Positions 12,501 through 27,600 of a stretch of 64,000 bases of DNA are shown here, piece by piece (the stretch's first letter is position 1; each line of letters begins with the position of its first letter). Source of the DNA: Cyrtodaria siliqua (Eukaryota > Mollusca > Bivalvia > Adapedonta > Hiatellidae); assembly GCA_037043455.1 (NCBI GenBank), contig JAWPHD010000282.1, forward strand, positions 62,001-126,000, written 5' to 3'. The notes under the pieces are model-generated. The model was not told the DNA's origin, searched no databases, and saw only the letters and a list, made by a program, of their open reading frames with translations. The position numbers were made by a program, and so were the translations under genes.

Positions 12501-15500
12501 TTATTTTGCAAAAATTGGTGCATAAGAAGAGTCAGGTTTTGAAAAATAACTGACAGCTCACACTTCTTGGTCTGTTTCTTGTAACATACACTATTTAGAT
12601 TTTAGGGAGGGGCAGGTGTCAGGCCCCTCCTCCAGTGCCAGGCCCCTCCCCCAGTCTGTGGCTAGTAAATGTTTTCTACTTACAATCGGTTGTAGGGAGA
12701 TAGTATGATGCACACTGATCGCTGTCAACAAGTACCGTCTTCAATCTTGTGGCCTGCAACAATGCAGCAGAATTATGAAATGATAGTAGTCCAAGGAACA
12801 TTATTATCATCAATGTTGCAATAAAGCCAAATAACATCATATTTGTGGTTCATATTACATGCTAAAAAAAATTAGGGTAGGTAGGGAAAATATTTTATTT
12901 TATATTTTGTCTTCTTTTTTTTCACTCAATACTTTTAAAACCTAATAAACTAACTAGTATACATTTGTTGATATCCGGTACAGTCAGATAGAAAACATGA
13001 TTTAATATTTTAATTTTTCGTTATAAAACATCAAAAACAGGGTCGGTCAGGAAACCGAAACCACACATATAATGTTATTTGGCCTAAGATATAATGTACA
13101 ATATATCATAAAGTTTAACTGATTGTCAAACATATTTGTGAGGTTGTATTTTCAATACTGCCCACGATCATACATAATCTGGTATGGGCAGAGTCACATA
13201 CTCAGAAAGGGATGCTCTTTGCGGAGACAGACGTACAATCATCAATACAATGTAGAAAAGCGTTTTGACCATGTTATCTCAATGCAGACATGATGGCTTC
13301 CTCGGTTTTAGGAATTTATAATGAGAAATAGAAATTTAGGTTCATTTATTGTGATTGAACACTAGCACAATGGAGGAAGTAACATTGGGGATAATAGAAT
13401 TTGTAATGACAAACAAGCAAGATCTAACTGCAGTCTGCACTCGTTTTATCAGTTCAAAAATCAGTCTGGACAGGGGCCTGTACAAATCAACCCTAAGGCT
13501 GGATGGAGGCCTGAACAAATAAACCTAAGTAGGACAGAGGCCTGTTAAAATGAACCTAGGTAGGACAGAGGTATGTACCAATAAACCTAATCTGGACAAA
13601 GGCCTGTACAAATGAACCTAGGAAGAACAGAGGTATGTACCAATAAACCTAGTCGGGTCAGGGGCCTGTACAAATGAACCTAGGCTGGGCAGAGGCCTGT
13701 ACAAATGAACCTAGGCTGCAAAGGGGCCTTTACAAATCAACCCTAAGGCTGGATGGAGGCCTGAACAAATAAACCTAGGTAGGACAGAGGCCTGTTAAAA
13801 TGAACCAAGGCATATACCAATAAACCTAATCTGGACAGAAGCCTGTAAAAATGAACCTAGGTAGAACAGAGGTATGTACCAATAAACCTAGTCTGGACAG
13901 GGACCTGTACAAATGAACCTAGGTTGGACAGAGGCTGTACAAATGAACCTAGGTAGGACAGAGGCCTGTTAAACTGAACCTTGGTTGGACAGAGGTATGT
14001 ACCAATAAACCTAGTCTGGACAGAGGCCTGTACAAATGAACCTATGTAGAACAGAAGTATGTACCAATCAACCTAGTCTGGACAGTGGCCTGTACAAATG
14101 AACCCTAAGGCTGGACAGAGGCCTGAACAAATGAACCTAGGCTGGACAGAGGCCTGTAACAATGAACCAAGGTAGGACAGAGACCTGTACAAAAGAACCT
14201 AGGTAGGACAGAGGTATGTACCAATAAACCTAGTCTGGACGGGGGCCTGTACAAAATGAACCTAGGTAGAACAGAGGTGTGTACAAATGAACCAAGGTAG
14301 GACAGAGGCCTGTTAAAATGAACCTAGGCTGGACAGACGCTGGTTAAAATGAACCTAGGCTGGACAGACGCCAGTTAAAATGAACCTGGGTCATACAGGC
14401 ATGTACATGAACCTAGGCTGGGAAGAGGCCTGTATAATAAACGTGCCACATCACAAGCTGCTGTGTAACCAATAGGCTGCTGTTTAACCAATAGGCTGCT
14501 GTGTAACCAATAGGCTGCTGTTTAACCAATAGGCTGCTGTGTAACCAATAGGCTGCTGTGTAACCAATAGGCTGCTGTGTAACCAATAGACTGCTGTTTA
14601 ACCAATAGGCTGCTGTGTAACCAATAGGCTGCTGTGTAACCAATAGGCTGCTGTTTAACCAACAGGCTGCTGTGTAACCAATAGGCTGCTGTTTAACCAA
14701 TAGGCTGCTGTTTAACCAACAGGCTGCTGTGTAACCGATAGGCTGCTGTGTAACCAATAGGCTGCTGTGTAACCAATATGCTGCTGTGTAACCAATAGGC
14801 TGCTGTGTAACCAATAGGCTGCTGTTTAATCAATAGGCTGCTGTGTAACCAATAGGCTGCTGTGTAACCAATAGGCTGCTGTGTAACCAATAGGCTACCT
14901 GACCGAGCTTAGATCAAGGACTGTAGGTCATATATACCCAGCTATACAGTATCAGGAAAAACAAAATACTTACAAGAGTCGCAGATGAAGCAAGTACGAG
15001 AGCCTCAGGATCCACGCCATTTTTACAGATAAAGGAACTCCATTCATCTGAAGTAACGGTTGTACTAAGGGCAATCTTCGCATTATATGGCAGGTACACC
15101 CAATATGTACTCGGACATGCAGCTACGCAAACCTGGAAAAAATAACATTCATGCTAAAAATATTTAAGGATTTTAAGTTCATATCCTATTCGCTCTGTTA
15201 AAAATTGAATTGAATTAAATTTTTAAATATTGTTAAAAGACTCATCAGCACATTATATCACTTAGAGCTGTGAATATTAGACTATGCTACACAGAACATA
15301 CCCAGTTTACATGCGACTAAGGAAAAGAGTCTTGCACAAAAACAAACTGACGAAACTTAGTGGCACCAGTGAGGTTTGAATCTGGGACAACTGGACTTCA
15401 AGTCCATCATGTCCACTGGGCAACACCAGCCTCTCTTATGGTGGGATAAGAGTAGTTACACTATATACAGGGCAAAAAATAATGTTTCTAAGTTACTCGT

Positions 15501-18500
15501 CCTATGTCAATTTGACCATTCATAAACTAGGAATGGTCAAGTTGATAAATTGTTGAAGAATTTATCTGAATTTCTACTTGTTCTGCATCAATGAGCACTC
15601 GTCATGGCAACCAGACGAGTGGAATTTTCGTGCCCATTTGTCCCCATTTCAATCATGGTGATGGGCCTAAAAATAAATCATGGAAACTCTGGGCCAATCC
15701 CGTCGTTCTTTGGGATCCCACCTCATGTGTATATCGACGCTTCGGTATGTTAAAAATCTTGACAATTTGTTAGTCGGAAGGCAATGGCACAGAAAATAGT
15801 GTACTGTTGCTATGTAAACAATATGGCCAGTTGACACGTGTTGATGTATAATTTGCATTACATGTTTCTTATTTACAATACAGATGAAGGTTTTATCACT
15901 GCTTTTATGTAAATAAACTATAGATGGAACAATCACTAAATGACATTGCAAAAGTTTGTTTTTGACTGCAAATTTATTTTGACGGGAATCTGACGAATGT
16001 CATGCTAGTATGATGTTATCAATATGGTGACCTTCGATATACATTCGAGTAATGCTTTGAAGAAGTGTATGACATGTTGCGATTTTCTAAAAATATAACA
16101 TAAACCATTTCTTGAACAAATAAAACCTTACTAATACCATATTTAAAAAACTATTTATGGATGTGTATATACTTACTGATGGAGTGGGACACCCTGTTGC
16201 TATGGCAGCTACTCCCACTTTTGTACATTGTAAGATGTCAAAATAATGTAGATATGGCTTCCCTCTGAAAAATACAAGGAATGAAGTGTGCAATGCTCCC
16301 CAGCAGGGTTCGACACAAACTTTTATAAGTAGGAAGCCTGCAGGACTTCCTGTGTTTGAAAATTGGTGGTCCTTCTAACAGATAGGTGGTCCTTCTCATG
16401 TACAGCTATACTTACCGAAACATTACAATAAAAAAACAAAACACATAAAATGTTGTTCTATTCAATGTTTACATTATTTTTCAACTTTGTCTTTTGTTAT
16501 TTTGGTCGCAGAGGGACATTTCTGAGAATTTTCCACATTTTTAACCCGTTACACGAAGTCAATCATGCGAACGATTGACGGTCCTATATGTATAATCCTA
16601 CTGCATGAGATGAATATACATGATGTACATTTTTAATGTCCGTAATTTAAAATAGCAGGCCTGATGGGCCACCAATCTTTAGGAAAGTGATGGTCCTTCC
16701 GAAAATCAGGTGGACTCGGGCCAGCAGACCTGCGTTAGTGTCGAACCCTGCCCAGATTATTCTGTTGTGTTCTGTTGTGTTCTTTACCTATTCAAAGTTT
16801 TATCCAATTACTAATAAACGGTTTTGGAGATATGCTGTGACAAGAAATGCATGACAACGACATAAAAAGGGACATAATTTGGTGAAAAATCTACCTAGAG
16901 TTATGATTATTGTGCTGTGCATGTTTTCAGAAATATGCTATGGACGAAAAAAGTGTGACGAACAGAGGAGGCGACTATAAATGTATGCTCCTTTAGGGAG
17001 CATAAAAACACTGGTGGGGCCAGAAGTCATTGTGTAAATTAACTTGTCACCCACAAAATGTCAATAGATTGGTATGCAAGAAAAAAATCAACCAGTTATC
17101 CGCTTCAGAAAGGGAACCGAGGGGGATTGACTGAGCGTCAGTTAATTTCAATTTTGTTTACAAACCAAAAAACCTTTTAGATTATTTTCAGGCATCTTTT
17201 AATTGATTTGCAGCCAAAACAAATAATGTTTATGTGTACAACATTGTACTGTCTGTGTATCATATGGTTAACATGTTTTATTCAAATTTAATTATTTAAA
17301 ATAAAATAATTAATTACCTTTAGCCAGATGTGGGAGTACTCTACAATTTCCCATGTGTATTTTATAACAAAAGCTAATGTACAAGAAATAAACTTGAATT
17401 AAGTTTTGATTAACATCAACACAATAATTTTTTGGTATTTCCAGCTGCCGCAGAGAGAGTGGCAGGATACATAGACATTACTTAACTGCTGGGATCGATT
17501 ATAGGGAAATCTTTCACGAGATGATCGGTGTGTGGTTCTTTTCACGAATGAGGCTAAGCGAGTGAGTGAAAAAACAACACACGCTTACCATCGAGTGAAG
17601 GATTTCCATATAATCGATCACAACAGTTAAATAATCTATTTATTACATTTTTAATCAGATTATGATTTTAACCAGAATTATTTACTTTTTTTAGCGTTAT
17701 CGGTGGATGACGTTGACGTCACCAACACATTATTGACGTCATAACTGAACGTCGCAGTTAGTTATTCTTGTGTTCGGAGTTTAAGTTATTAATATTTAGT
17801 GATTATGAATATTCTTTCACTGAGAAATTCCAGTCTTTCACCCATAGAAATGTAATAAATAGGAATACCGACTACTCTTCCTACCAAATAGATTCCAATG
17901 GTTATTTATCGTGATTGGAATTATAATATGAAATACACATGGGAAATTGTATATTATCAGGGGCGGACCTGGGCATACGCACTGACGCACGTGCGTACAG
18001 GCTATTAAAGAAGCAAACAAATAAAAAAGACTTAAAATGCGAAAAATGCAATAAAAACTGAAGGTATAGGGGGGTTAGGCACATTGGTGATACTCGAAGG
18101 TGGGTATACCTAAATTAGCCCCAGGAACGCCCCTGATTATAAAATATATAATGTATTAAATACGGTTGTCCCAATTATTACAGTGTCCAAACTTATACGG
18201 TAGACTCCAGTACATGGGACTGCCATGTTTATGTCTCCACCAGTCGGACAAGCTAAAGGAAGCGACTTGCTTGAGGACGCAGTGACGAAACCCTTGAGTG
18301 GCGCCCAGTGGTGCATGAAGTGTTTTACCACTACATCATATGGAATCCAAAGAGTCACCATAAACTTATAAATACTGGCACCCGATGGAAATTTAGTCAA
18401 AACCTTGAAAGTGATATTGATTAAATATATTGATAGGATCACCCCCAGCATATAGATTAAACCATAAAAGTAAATGGATTTACAATAGATTGTTTAAACA

Positions 18501-21500
18501 CAACACAATTCTATTTACGGAACGGTTTGCCATTAAATTATTTACCGCTGCACTTTTGATCCCGAAGTAGGGGTGAGTGTAAAACTGCTTAACTATATAT
18601 AAATAAAGAACAAGATACAACAGTTTGTCACTAAGTCCTCGATTAATTTAATTTATTATTATGAAGTGTATATCAGGTATTGTGCTTTAATTTGTTGTTG
18701 AAGATTTATATATTGTTATATATACCGTATAATTCCTAATAAACGCCCCTGGGGGCGTAACATTTTTGAAAAGTGGGGCGTTTATTTGAGACCAAAAATA
18801 CATAATTTAACTTTTAAATCAGACATTAATTTATGTACTGATTTTCTTTTATTAAGAAATCCAAAGTTTGCATGTCAATCAATCAATTAATGCATTGGAT
18901 TTTAAGTTACAGATTAACTTACATCTTTTGGTAAATTTAAAAAAAAAACATTTCGGAAAAAATGTGGTGGTAGAGCGTTTATTAGTGGAGGGGCATTTAT
19001 TAGGGATTATACTGTACCTCTTAACCATGTTCCAGGGGGTTACAAAAACCATAAAGATTATTAAATAAGGCAGTTTTAAGAAAAATATAATTTAATCAAG
19101 ACATGGCTAATCATATTGCAACACTTTCAGAAACATTTGTGACAGCACTCACCAGGAGTTAAATTGTAATGGCTCATCAACACATTGTAAATGTTATTTT
19201 GAACTGTCCAGGAGAGAGGGGAAGGATTCAAAGGAATCTGGGAACCCAGCCCTACCATTACTATCGATTAGTTTCCTATGGTTCTTTAACATGCTCTATG
19301 GATTGACAAGACCACCGGTTTGTGATAGCTAAGTAACAAGTAATAATTATCTGGATGGGGACCAAGTAGGTTTCTTGCCTCAAGGACACACAGATGTAAC
19401 CCAGAGGTCCCAGCAACACCCGAATCCAAGATCTCCAGATTCAAAACCAAATATGCTATCCATTGGGCCACCGTGGCCCCTCGCACAACATACGAAGGAA
19501 GCAAACTAAGTCTTGTCTTTGGTTATGGCTGTTGGAAGTTTTTTGATTTTTTTTTTGAAATCTTGTTTTATATATATATTTAGCAAGTGTTTTAGATGGA
19601 ATAATACTGAATACAAGATAAAGGAAATTTTGGGACTTTACGGGCTTGACCCCTACGTTCATTTATTCGTTACGTCATTAAGATGTTCGACTGTTATTGC
19701 TATGTGTTTAATAAAATATTGTGTCTATGGCAGTAGTTTCTTGATTTTAAAACCAAAAAGGTACTATTTCCAGGGTGCAACGAAAACTGCTAAACCTTTC
19801 TCCCTCAGTATATATAAAAAGATATATTAGGGTTATACAAAAGATCGAAAATTTATTGAATTTTGATTTATTTTTTTTATATTATTTATGTTTTTTTTAG
19901 GGTGGGGGCTTAGAAGTGCTAGAAGGGAAAACACAGTACTTTCTTTCAGACAATGCTCTTTTTCTGATAATTACACAAGTTTAGAATAGCCATGTACCTA
20001 ATCAAGATTTATATATGTAAGTAATCCCTGTGAAATGCAAACAATGAGATTACCAAAGGCATTTTGTGATTTTACCTTCACATTGTCTTCAAATATTGAT
20101 TGATTAAGTTGGATTTTATAGTCGCACCAACAGCTAAGGTCATATGGCGACTTTCCAGCTTCCATTGGTGGAGGAAGACCCCAGGTGCTCCTCCGGGCAA
20201 TTTTCGTGCACGGGTGGGCACCTGGGTAGAACCACCGACGTTCCGCAAGCTAGCTGGATAGCTTTCTCACATAAAGATTCCTAGGCCCCTGAGGGATCGA
20301 ACCTACAGCGGTGAGGGGCAAGTGATTTCAAGTCAGAGACGTTAACCACTCGGCCACGGACGCCTTCAAATATAGAAATTCAATCTATCCCAATTATACC
20401 CTAATCAAAAGCTGCACAAACTTCTGTCTTCCAAGTTGGAGTTAATTACACCTTACAATGACCCCATCTACATCTCTCATACTTTGGGTTTTTCATGGTT
20501 ATGTGGTGTAGGTACAAACATCACTCATCCATTATTGATGATTCACATTTTGATCAGCTGGTTTACATGGTTCATACAGAATTATCATTATGAAAATTTA
20601 AGGACTTTTTAAGGACTAATAACCCATTTTTAAGGCCTGGTTAACTGTTATTTTATTACTGGCAATGATTAAAATTTCAGCAAATTTTTTTTGCCGATTT
20701 CTTTTAAACTAGGTCAGATATTATTGTATAATTAATCGACCGATTATGAAATTCAATGACCTTTAATGATATCTTGTCAGAATTTTAGGACTTTTTAAGG
20801 CTGGAGTGGATTTAAGAACTTTTAAAGGCTACTTCTGAAATTTAAGGACTTTTTTAAGGCTGTATTAACCTTGTGGAAATCTCAATATTGGTTGAGAAGA
20901 TTGTGTTTTCGACAAAATCAATAGTCTGCAATGGGTCTTTTCATTGGACGTTTCGAACATGGAGCAGACTTGTTTGTAACTTAATCCCACTTTATGGAAG
21001 TTCCACAGTAAATCTATTACCTCGCATGTGATTGGCTAATGATGCAATATCGACACAGTCACATGACTGAGAGGTTGATTACGTGTCACTTATCAGCGTT
21101 AACTGGTCACACACGTGAGATTGTTTACACAAATTACCAATATTTTGCTAGGATGTAATCCAAATGAAATCTTTATTGCTCTTGGACATGATATGGTAAG
21201 CAGGGATAAGTGCAGGAAATAATTTATTTTGTATCTTCCATAATCAGTAGTTATGCAGAGATTGAAATAAATATTTGTATCGCCTGCCATGTGCATATTT
21301 CAGAAAGGACAATCTAACTAAAAAAAGTCTATAAAGCTTGAAGACATGGGTGCAATCCTTCATGCATCATGGGACAGATTTTTTTTTAAGTGTTAATGAT
21401 CTGAAATGGAGCATAAACCTGCATTGGATATTTTGTCAAGTTTTGAGCCTTGTTAGGTCACAGGTCAAATACTTTTCAAGTAATGGCCAAGGTTAGATTG

Positions 21501-24500
21501 CAGGATGAAGTGTGATGGACAAAGTGATGCTTTCCCCTGTCTTTGACTTATCTGAAGGTATAATTACAACATGGAATAAATCATGGACACAAAGCCTTCA
21601 TCATTTGATTCATTAATTGTTTAAGATCATTTAAAAATTATATCCCGGCCATGCACTGAGAAATTGACCGAGTAAAATATTTATAGTTATAAAAAAAATC
21701 TTAGCACAACAGCATTAGGTAGAAATGCATGAAATCCGGCAACCAATCAGAAAATAGTAAAATAATATGATGTTTCAATACAATTTATGTTTTACTTTTT
21801 ATTAGTTCATAAATACATTTTTTGTTGGTTGTTGGAAAAATGGCAGATTTTGAAAACTCCAAACAATGACAAGAAATATCATCCAATATTTGCTGAATGA
21901 ATGTATACTTACGAATAAGTTCCCACTCCACACATGTTTCCGCTGGAGTCTGTAGGGTATACAAGCTTGGTTGGGTCCCCATAGGCATATCCTATAAAAG
22001 TAAGAAAAATGTATTTCGGTCATTAAAATTATAGAGCAATATAAATTTAGATGTAAGGTCTCACATAATTATAGCGATTGGCAGTTTATGCGAAGGGAAC
22101 AATATAAACTTTATTTTATCTCTTTCATTATATATGCTATATTTTGTAACATACTTGAATACATCATATATCTTTAATTGGTTAAGGCTAGTGCTCGGTA
22201 TCCCATCAAAAAAACGAATCGCAATATATTGCGATACAAGAGACTGTATTGCAATACGTATCATAATATATTTTCTTGCGTTGTGTTTATAATTTCAATA
22301 GTTTTGCCGATATCCTGGTCTACTTCAGTGCAGATGACATCGCGTGATGCGATGTAGGTTGTGCTTGTGAATGAGAAACATCGCGCATGGCTGTTCCGAG
22401 GTTGACAATGTCTACCTTCTGTTCTGTATTCAACATCGAGTAATGTCTTCACAAATGCGCTACCAAATGTTTTGTGCTGCCGGAGCACTTGATCGTAACC
22501 TTGGCAAGTTTCATATTTTACAAAATGCAACATTGCCTAGATCGAGACTAGACTACTATTGTAGCTCCCTTTTTAAACAATTTAAGCCCAAAGTGATCCC
22601 AAACACATGATTTTGCTCTTTTGTTTTTAACATTTTTTCAATCACTTGAGTCGGCTATGCTCGTCTGAGTGCCCAGCGTTAATACATATGCACACATTAC
22701 GATAAGCGAACACCAGATTTATTGGAAGTGGGTCTATTTTTAACTATGATGGTACTCACTTCCCAATATGTGTATTTACGATTGTATTACAAATACGGGA
22801 ACCATAAGAAGTTAAAAACAGATCTGATAGTTGCAGATTACGATTTACTTTCATAATCAAAACACATGTGTAGAGAAAACTGGTACGTCAGCATTCGTTC
22901 TCTACTTGTTACATGTACATTGTTGTTCACAGCGACGTATATTTCCCAAAATTATTATTTTGAGGTCTGTATCACAATACACCGAAACTGATAATACCTC
23001 TCAGCACTGTTAAGGCACAATCTAGAAAAATTTCCCCCTCTGAGGTCACTATCACAATATGATGCATACATATGCATTTACAGAACACAAAACCTCATTT
23101 CATATCAAAGTCATTACATTTTAGAAGTATTTTTTGTTGAAGAGATTATTGTTTATGGTTATAAAGAAACATAAAACTCAATGAGTTCTGAGAGCTGATC
23201 GAGTTACAGTACGGAGGCATTAGCTATAGTTCTCAGTGTTCTTGTAATAGTTATAAAAAATTGTTTTCAATCATGATCAGCTGTTGACATCGTTCATTCA
23301 GTTTGACATTCTTTGTAACCTTTTATAATGACAAATTCTAAACAAATATAATTTTAAAATGAGATAATATTGAATTTCATTAAATATATTGCCTCTTGGA
23401 AGGGAGAGAACTTTTCAATGGGTAACATATGTTGTCTGTGTTCATCATTTTAGTTCATATTTTTATCACATAACAAATAAACATGGTGTCTGAGAGTGCA
23501 ACAAAGCCAGGACTTATTTCTCGTAATACACTAGTATATTACAGGTGAAAATGAGGACCTAATCACTGTGTTTGTATACTTTAAAACTGTTAATACCAAT
23601 TGTTTTCATGGAATATCAAACGGTACGTTCAGACGCCTTAATTATTTATAATAATTTGAAATCTTACTTCATAAAATGAACATTAGTAACGTTAAAATTC
23701 ATTTAGGGTGTCTCATTATTTGTAAGGCGAACGCGTTTACAACTGCGTAATATAGCGACGTCGTGTAAACAACAAAATGACACCATGATTTGCCTTACAA
23801 ACTGATGCCGTATATAAGGAAAATTGACAACATTAAAGTGAAACTATCACGTCGTAGGTGGGTTAATTTTATGTGATAAACAGAATCTTACATGCATGAC
23901 TGTGTGTTATTGACTTTAATAAACTCGTTGGATAAAAAGATAGGATACGAGGCTCTTTTTATCCAACTCGTTTATTAAAATCAATAATACACAGTCACTC
24001 ATGTAAGATCATCTATGTATTAAATAGTGACACCTACCTACAGCAGACACGGTCACCATAGCCACCAAACATATTAAAAACAACAGGCAGCATAAAATGT
24101 CTGTACAGGATCTGAAATTGAGAAACATTGGTCATTAGTGCATGGCAAGTCGGTGCAATTATAATGTCTGTACACGATCTGAATTCAGAGATTGTAGAGT
24201 TCAGGGTCTGATTGTGCACGAACGGCATAAGGTATCCCGACGTCATGATGGCATGACGTCACAATATAAAGAAATTAGTTTTTTTACTGATTGCATGTTT
24301 CAAATTATTTTATTGAAAAAGGTCAAATACACTAAAAATTCAATTACAGTGTACGGTTGTAAGGGGCGTCGTAAGGTCCAATTTATACAAAATTCAATTG
24401 CAGTGTCATTTTTCTATTTTATTTATTTTTAACTTGGAGAATATACACGTATACTCCTCTGCAATACAAAGCATATCAAATAATTCATTGTTTCCACATT

Positions 24501-24547
24501 AGAGGTGTGACGAGGTGTGGGAAGTGAGGATGGGTGTGTGTGTTGGT

Positions 24548-24605
<58 letters not shown>

Positions 24606-27600
24606 TTGTAATGATTTTGAGAATATCAGTATAATTTGCTCCAGCGTTCAAAAGTTCAAAAACACAAATACTCTAAACATTTTTTTTTATTCATTTACAG
24701 TGTCATACATGTATACAGAATAGCATCTATTAATATCAGTATAATTTGCTCCAAGGTCACCATGGGACTCTCTCTGGGATAGGGGTCAAAAGTTCAAATA
24801 CACAAATACCCTAAAAAAAAATACAAAATTACAGTGTCATACATCTATACAGAATAGTATAAATAGTACTACATGTATTTCTGATCTGAGTATCAAAGAA
24901 CGATCAAAACAATTACATGTAAAATGCATACAGGGTTAAAGGGAATTGATCTGTGCGAAGAAAACGTGGGTATTTTGTGATGGCGTGCCGTAAAATTCGT
25001 TCTAGTTATTATTATTTCTTGAAAAACATTATAGATAATTCCCCAAGCCATTAATTTGTGATGAGCTGATTATGGATTAATATGGAAAATCATTAAATTT
25101 TTATTAGTCCTAGAAAAAATTAAAGCCTTGGCACTGTTTAGAAAAGAGCATTGATTTACTAACTTGACATTAAATAGAAGATCTAGCCCAGTTAGTATAT
25201 TAACCCTTAATCCGCTACATATATATAATGGACTGTTCTTTCATTGAATTAAGACCGTTCCATTTATGTGACAAAGGGGTGGTTGGGGAAAATGATTTGA
25301 TCAGCAGCCAGACATTGTAAATTAGCCTGCGAGTTACTAGCAGGCTGATCTGGGTTTCCAATGGATGCAAAGGCTATTATAGTCGTGCTTAGCGGGTTAA
25401 GGGTACTCTTAAGTAAATAAACTGAAACCATCGGGCAAAGTTTCCGAATCGATTCACATAATACTCCAACATTTTTCCAATAAGTTATTTATAATACCCA
25501 ACGTGGGTGTTTTGTAAATTTTTTATAAACTCTCTGTATTTTCCACCCCTTAGGGGCTATATTTTCGAAAAAGGGAGGAGGGGGTGGTGGGGTTGCCGGT
25601 GGGGCATTTATTAATAAACAATAATGGGTGGTGGTGTGTGTGGAATTATTTGGTGCAAGTGGGGTAGTGGAACATGAGAGAATTATAACACTTTTGTGAT
25701 TAGGTACTCAATATAGCTTTTCTACAGACCATTTCGGGTTTACGGCATCATAGAGCATTTGAATTTCAACAAGAGCTGTCGGAGGGGGTGGTGGTGGCCG
25801 GTGGGGCATTTATAAATAAACAATAATGGGTGGTGGTGTGTGTGCAATTATTTGGTGCGAGTGGGGTAGTGGAACATGAGAGAATTATAACACTTTTGTG
25901 ATTCGGTACTCAATATAGCTTTTCTACAGACCATTTCGGGTTTTCGGCATCATAGAGCATTTGAATTTCAACAAGAGCCTTTTGTTTATTGATTAGAAAA
26001 CTAATTTGGAAAAGGGCAATAATTCTGCATAACAAAATCATGGCACTTCAGTTTGTTTTTCATGACAGAGAATACACAAGTTTCAATGAATTCTTTTTAG
26101 GGGAATCTGGGTATGACGAAAAATTTAAATTAAAAAAAACTATGTAGAAAAAGGAGCATATTTTTGTTAAAATTCACAGCAGGGTTATGACACTTGTCTG
26201 TACAAGTTCCTCTTATGAATTGAATTGAATTGGATTTTATAGTCGCACCAACAGCTAAGGTCATGTGGCGACTTTCCAGCTTCCATTGGTGGAGGAAGAC
26301 CCCAGGTGCCCCTCCGGGCAATTTTCGTGCACGGGCGGGCAGCCGGGTAGAACCACCGACGTTCCGCAAGCCAACTGGATAGCTTCCTCACATAAAGATT
26401 CCTAGGCCCCTGAGGGATCGAACCTACAGCGGTGAGGGGCAAGTAATTTTAAGTCAGAGACGTTAACCACTCGGCCACGGACGCCCCTCCTCTTATGAAA
26501 ATGAATATATGTGAAAGGAGGTTTCACTGAATTCCTTTGAGCGTTTCTGAGATGTGAGATTATCAGATTATACCTTAACGTAAAAGGTTATTACAAATGC
26601 CGGTGCCAATAGAGTTGCTGGCATTTTCTTCAAAAAGTCAAGCTAATCATTTTTATGCTTGTTTATTAAATGCTTTAATAACTTGATTATTTGCAAAGTT
26701 CAAGTAAGATTTTTAGTATCAAAATGTACAGAATTTTATTTAATTTACAGCTGCACCCAGGGATCTGGGAACTCCTTATTCTTAATATCCAGCAGAATCC
26801 TCTGGCCCAGGTTTTTTTCCAGAAATAGGGGAAGAGGCCCAGGCCCTTCAATAGGGGGGAAAAAAGTGATTTTCGAGTTAAAGCCGGAAAAAATAATTCG
26901 ATTTCGAAATATAGGGGGAATATTAGGCAGAAATTGAAGATTTGGGTGTGCAAATATCAAAGAGGTACATTTAGATAAACTGTCTTCTATAAATGTATTC
27001 CAAACATTATAATGTTGAGAAAGTTAGAGGAGGAAATAATGTTAAGAAATAATGTTCAGCAAAAAAATTATTTTTTTTTGGTCGGGAATTTTCTCAAAGA
27101 AAAGTAGTCTGTTTTGCTAGTGGAAGGGGCCGATATGAAGGAGCCGAATATCGGCCCTGTTTATGAAGGGAAAAAAAGCCCTGTGGCCCTTCTATATGCT
27201 TAGAGGAGAAAGTCCAGTAAATAGGATTATAAGGCAATGCAACCTTCTGACTGACAAGGCTGTTGGTGTTTGATAAGGCAATGCAACCTTCTGACTGACA
27301 AGGATGTTGGTGTTTTATAAGGCAATAAAACCTTCTGACTGACAAGGCTGTTGGTGTTTGATAAGGCAATGCAACCTTCTGACAGACAAGGCTGTTGGTG
27401 TTTGATAAGGCAATGCAACCTGTTGGTGTTTGATAAGGCAATGCAATCTTCTGACTGACAAGGTTGTTGGTGTTTGATAAGGCAATGCAACCTTCTGACT
27501 GGCAAGGCTGTTGGTGTTTGATAAGGCAATGCAACCTTCTGACAGACAATGCTGTTGGTGTTTGATAAGGCAATGCAACCTTCTGACAGACAAGGCTGTT

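Noticed and set aside
14413..14890. Minus-strand 133-codon ORF with repeated [11 protein letters not shown] as a secreted repeat protein
   Set aside because: Made by the 19-bp minisatellite within intron 6.
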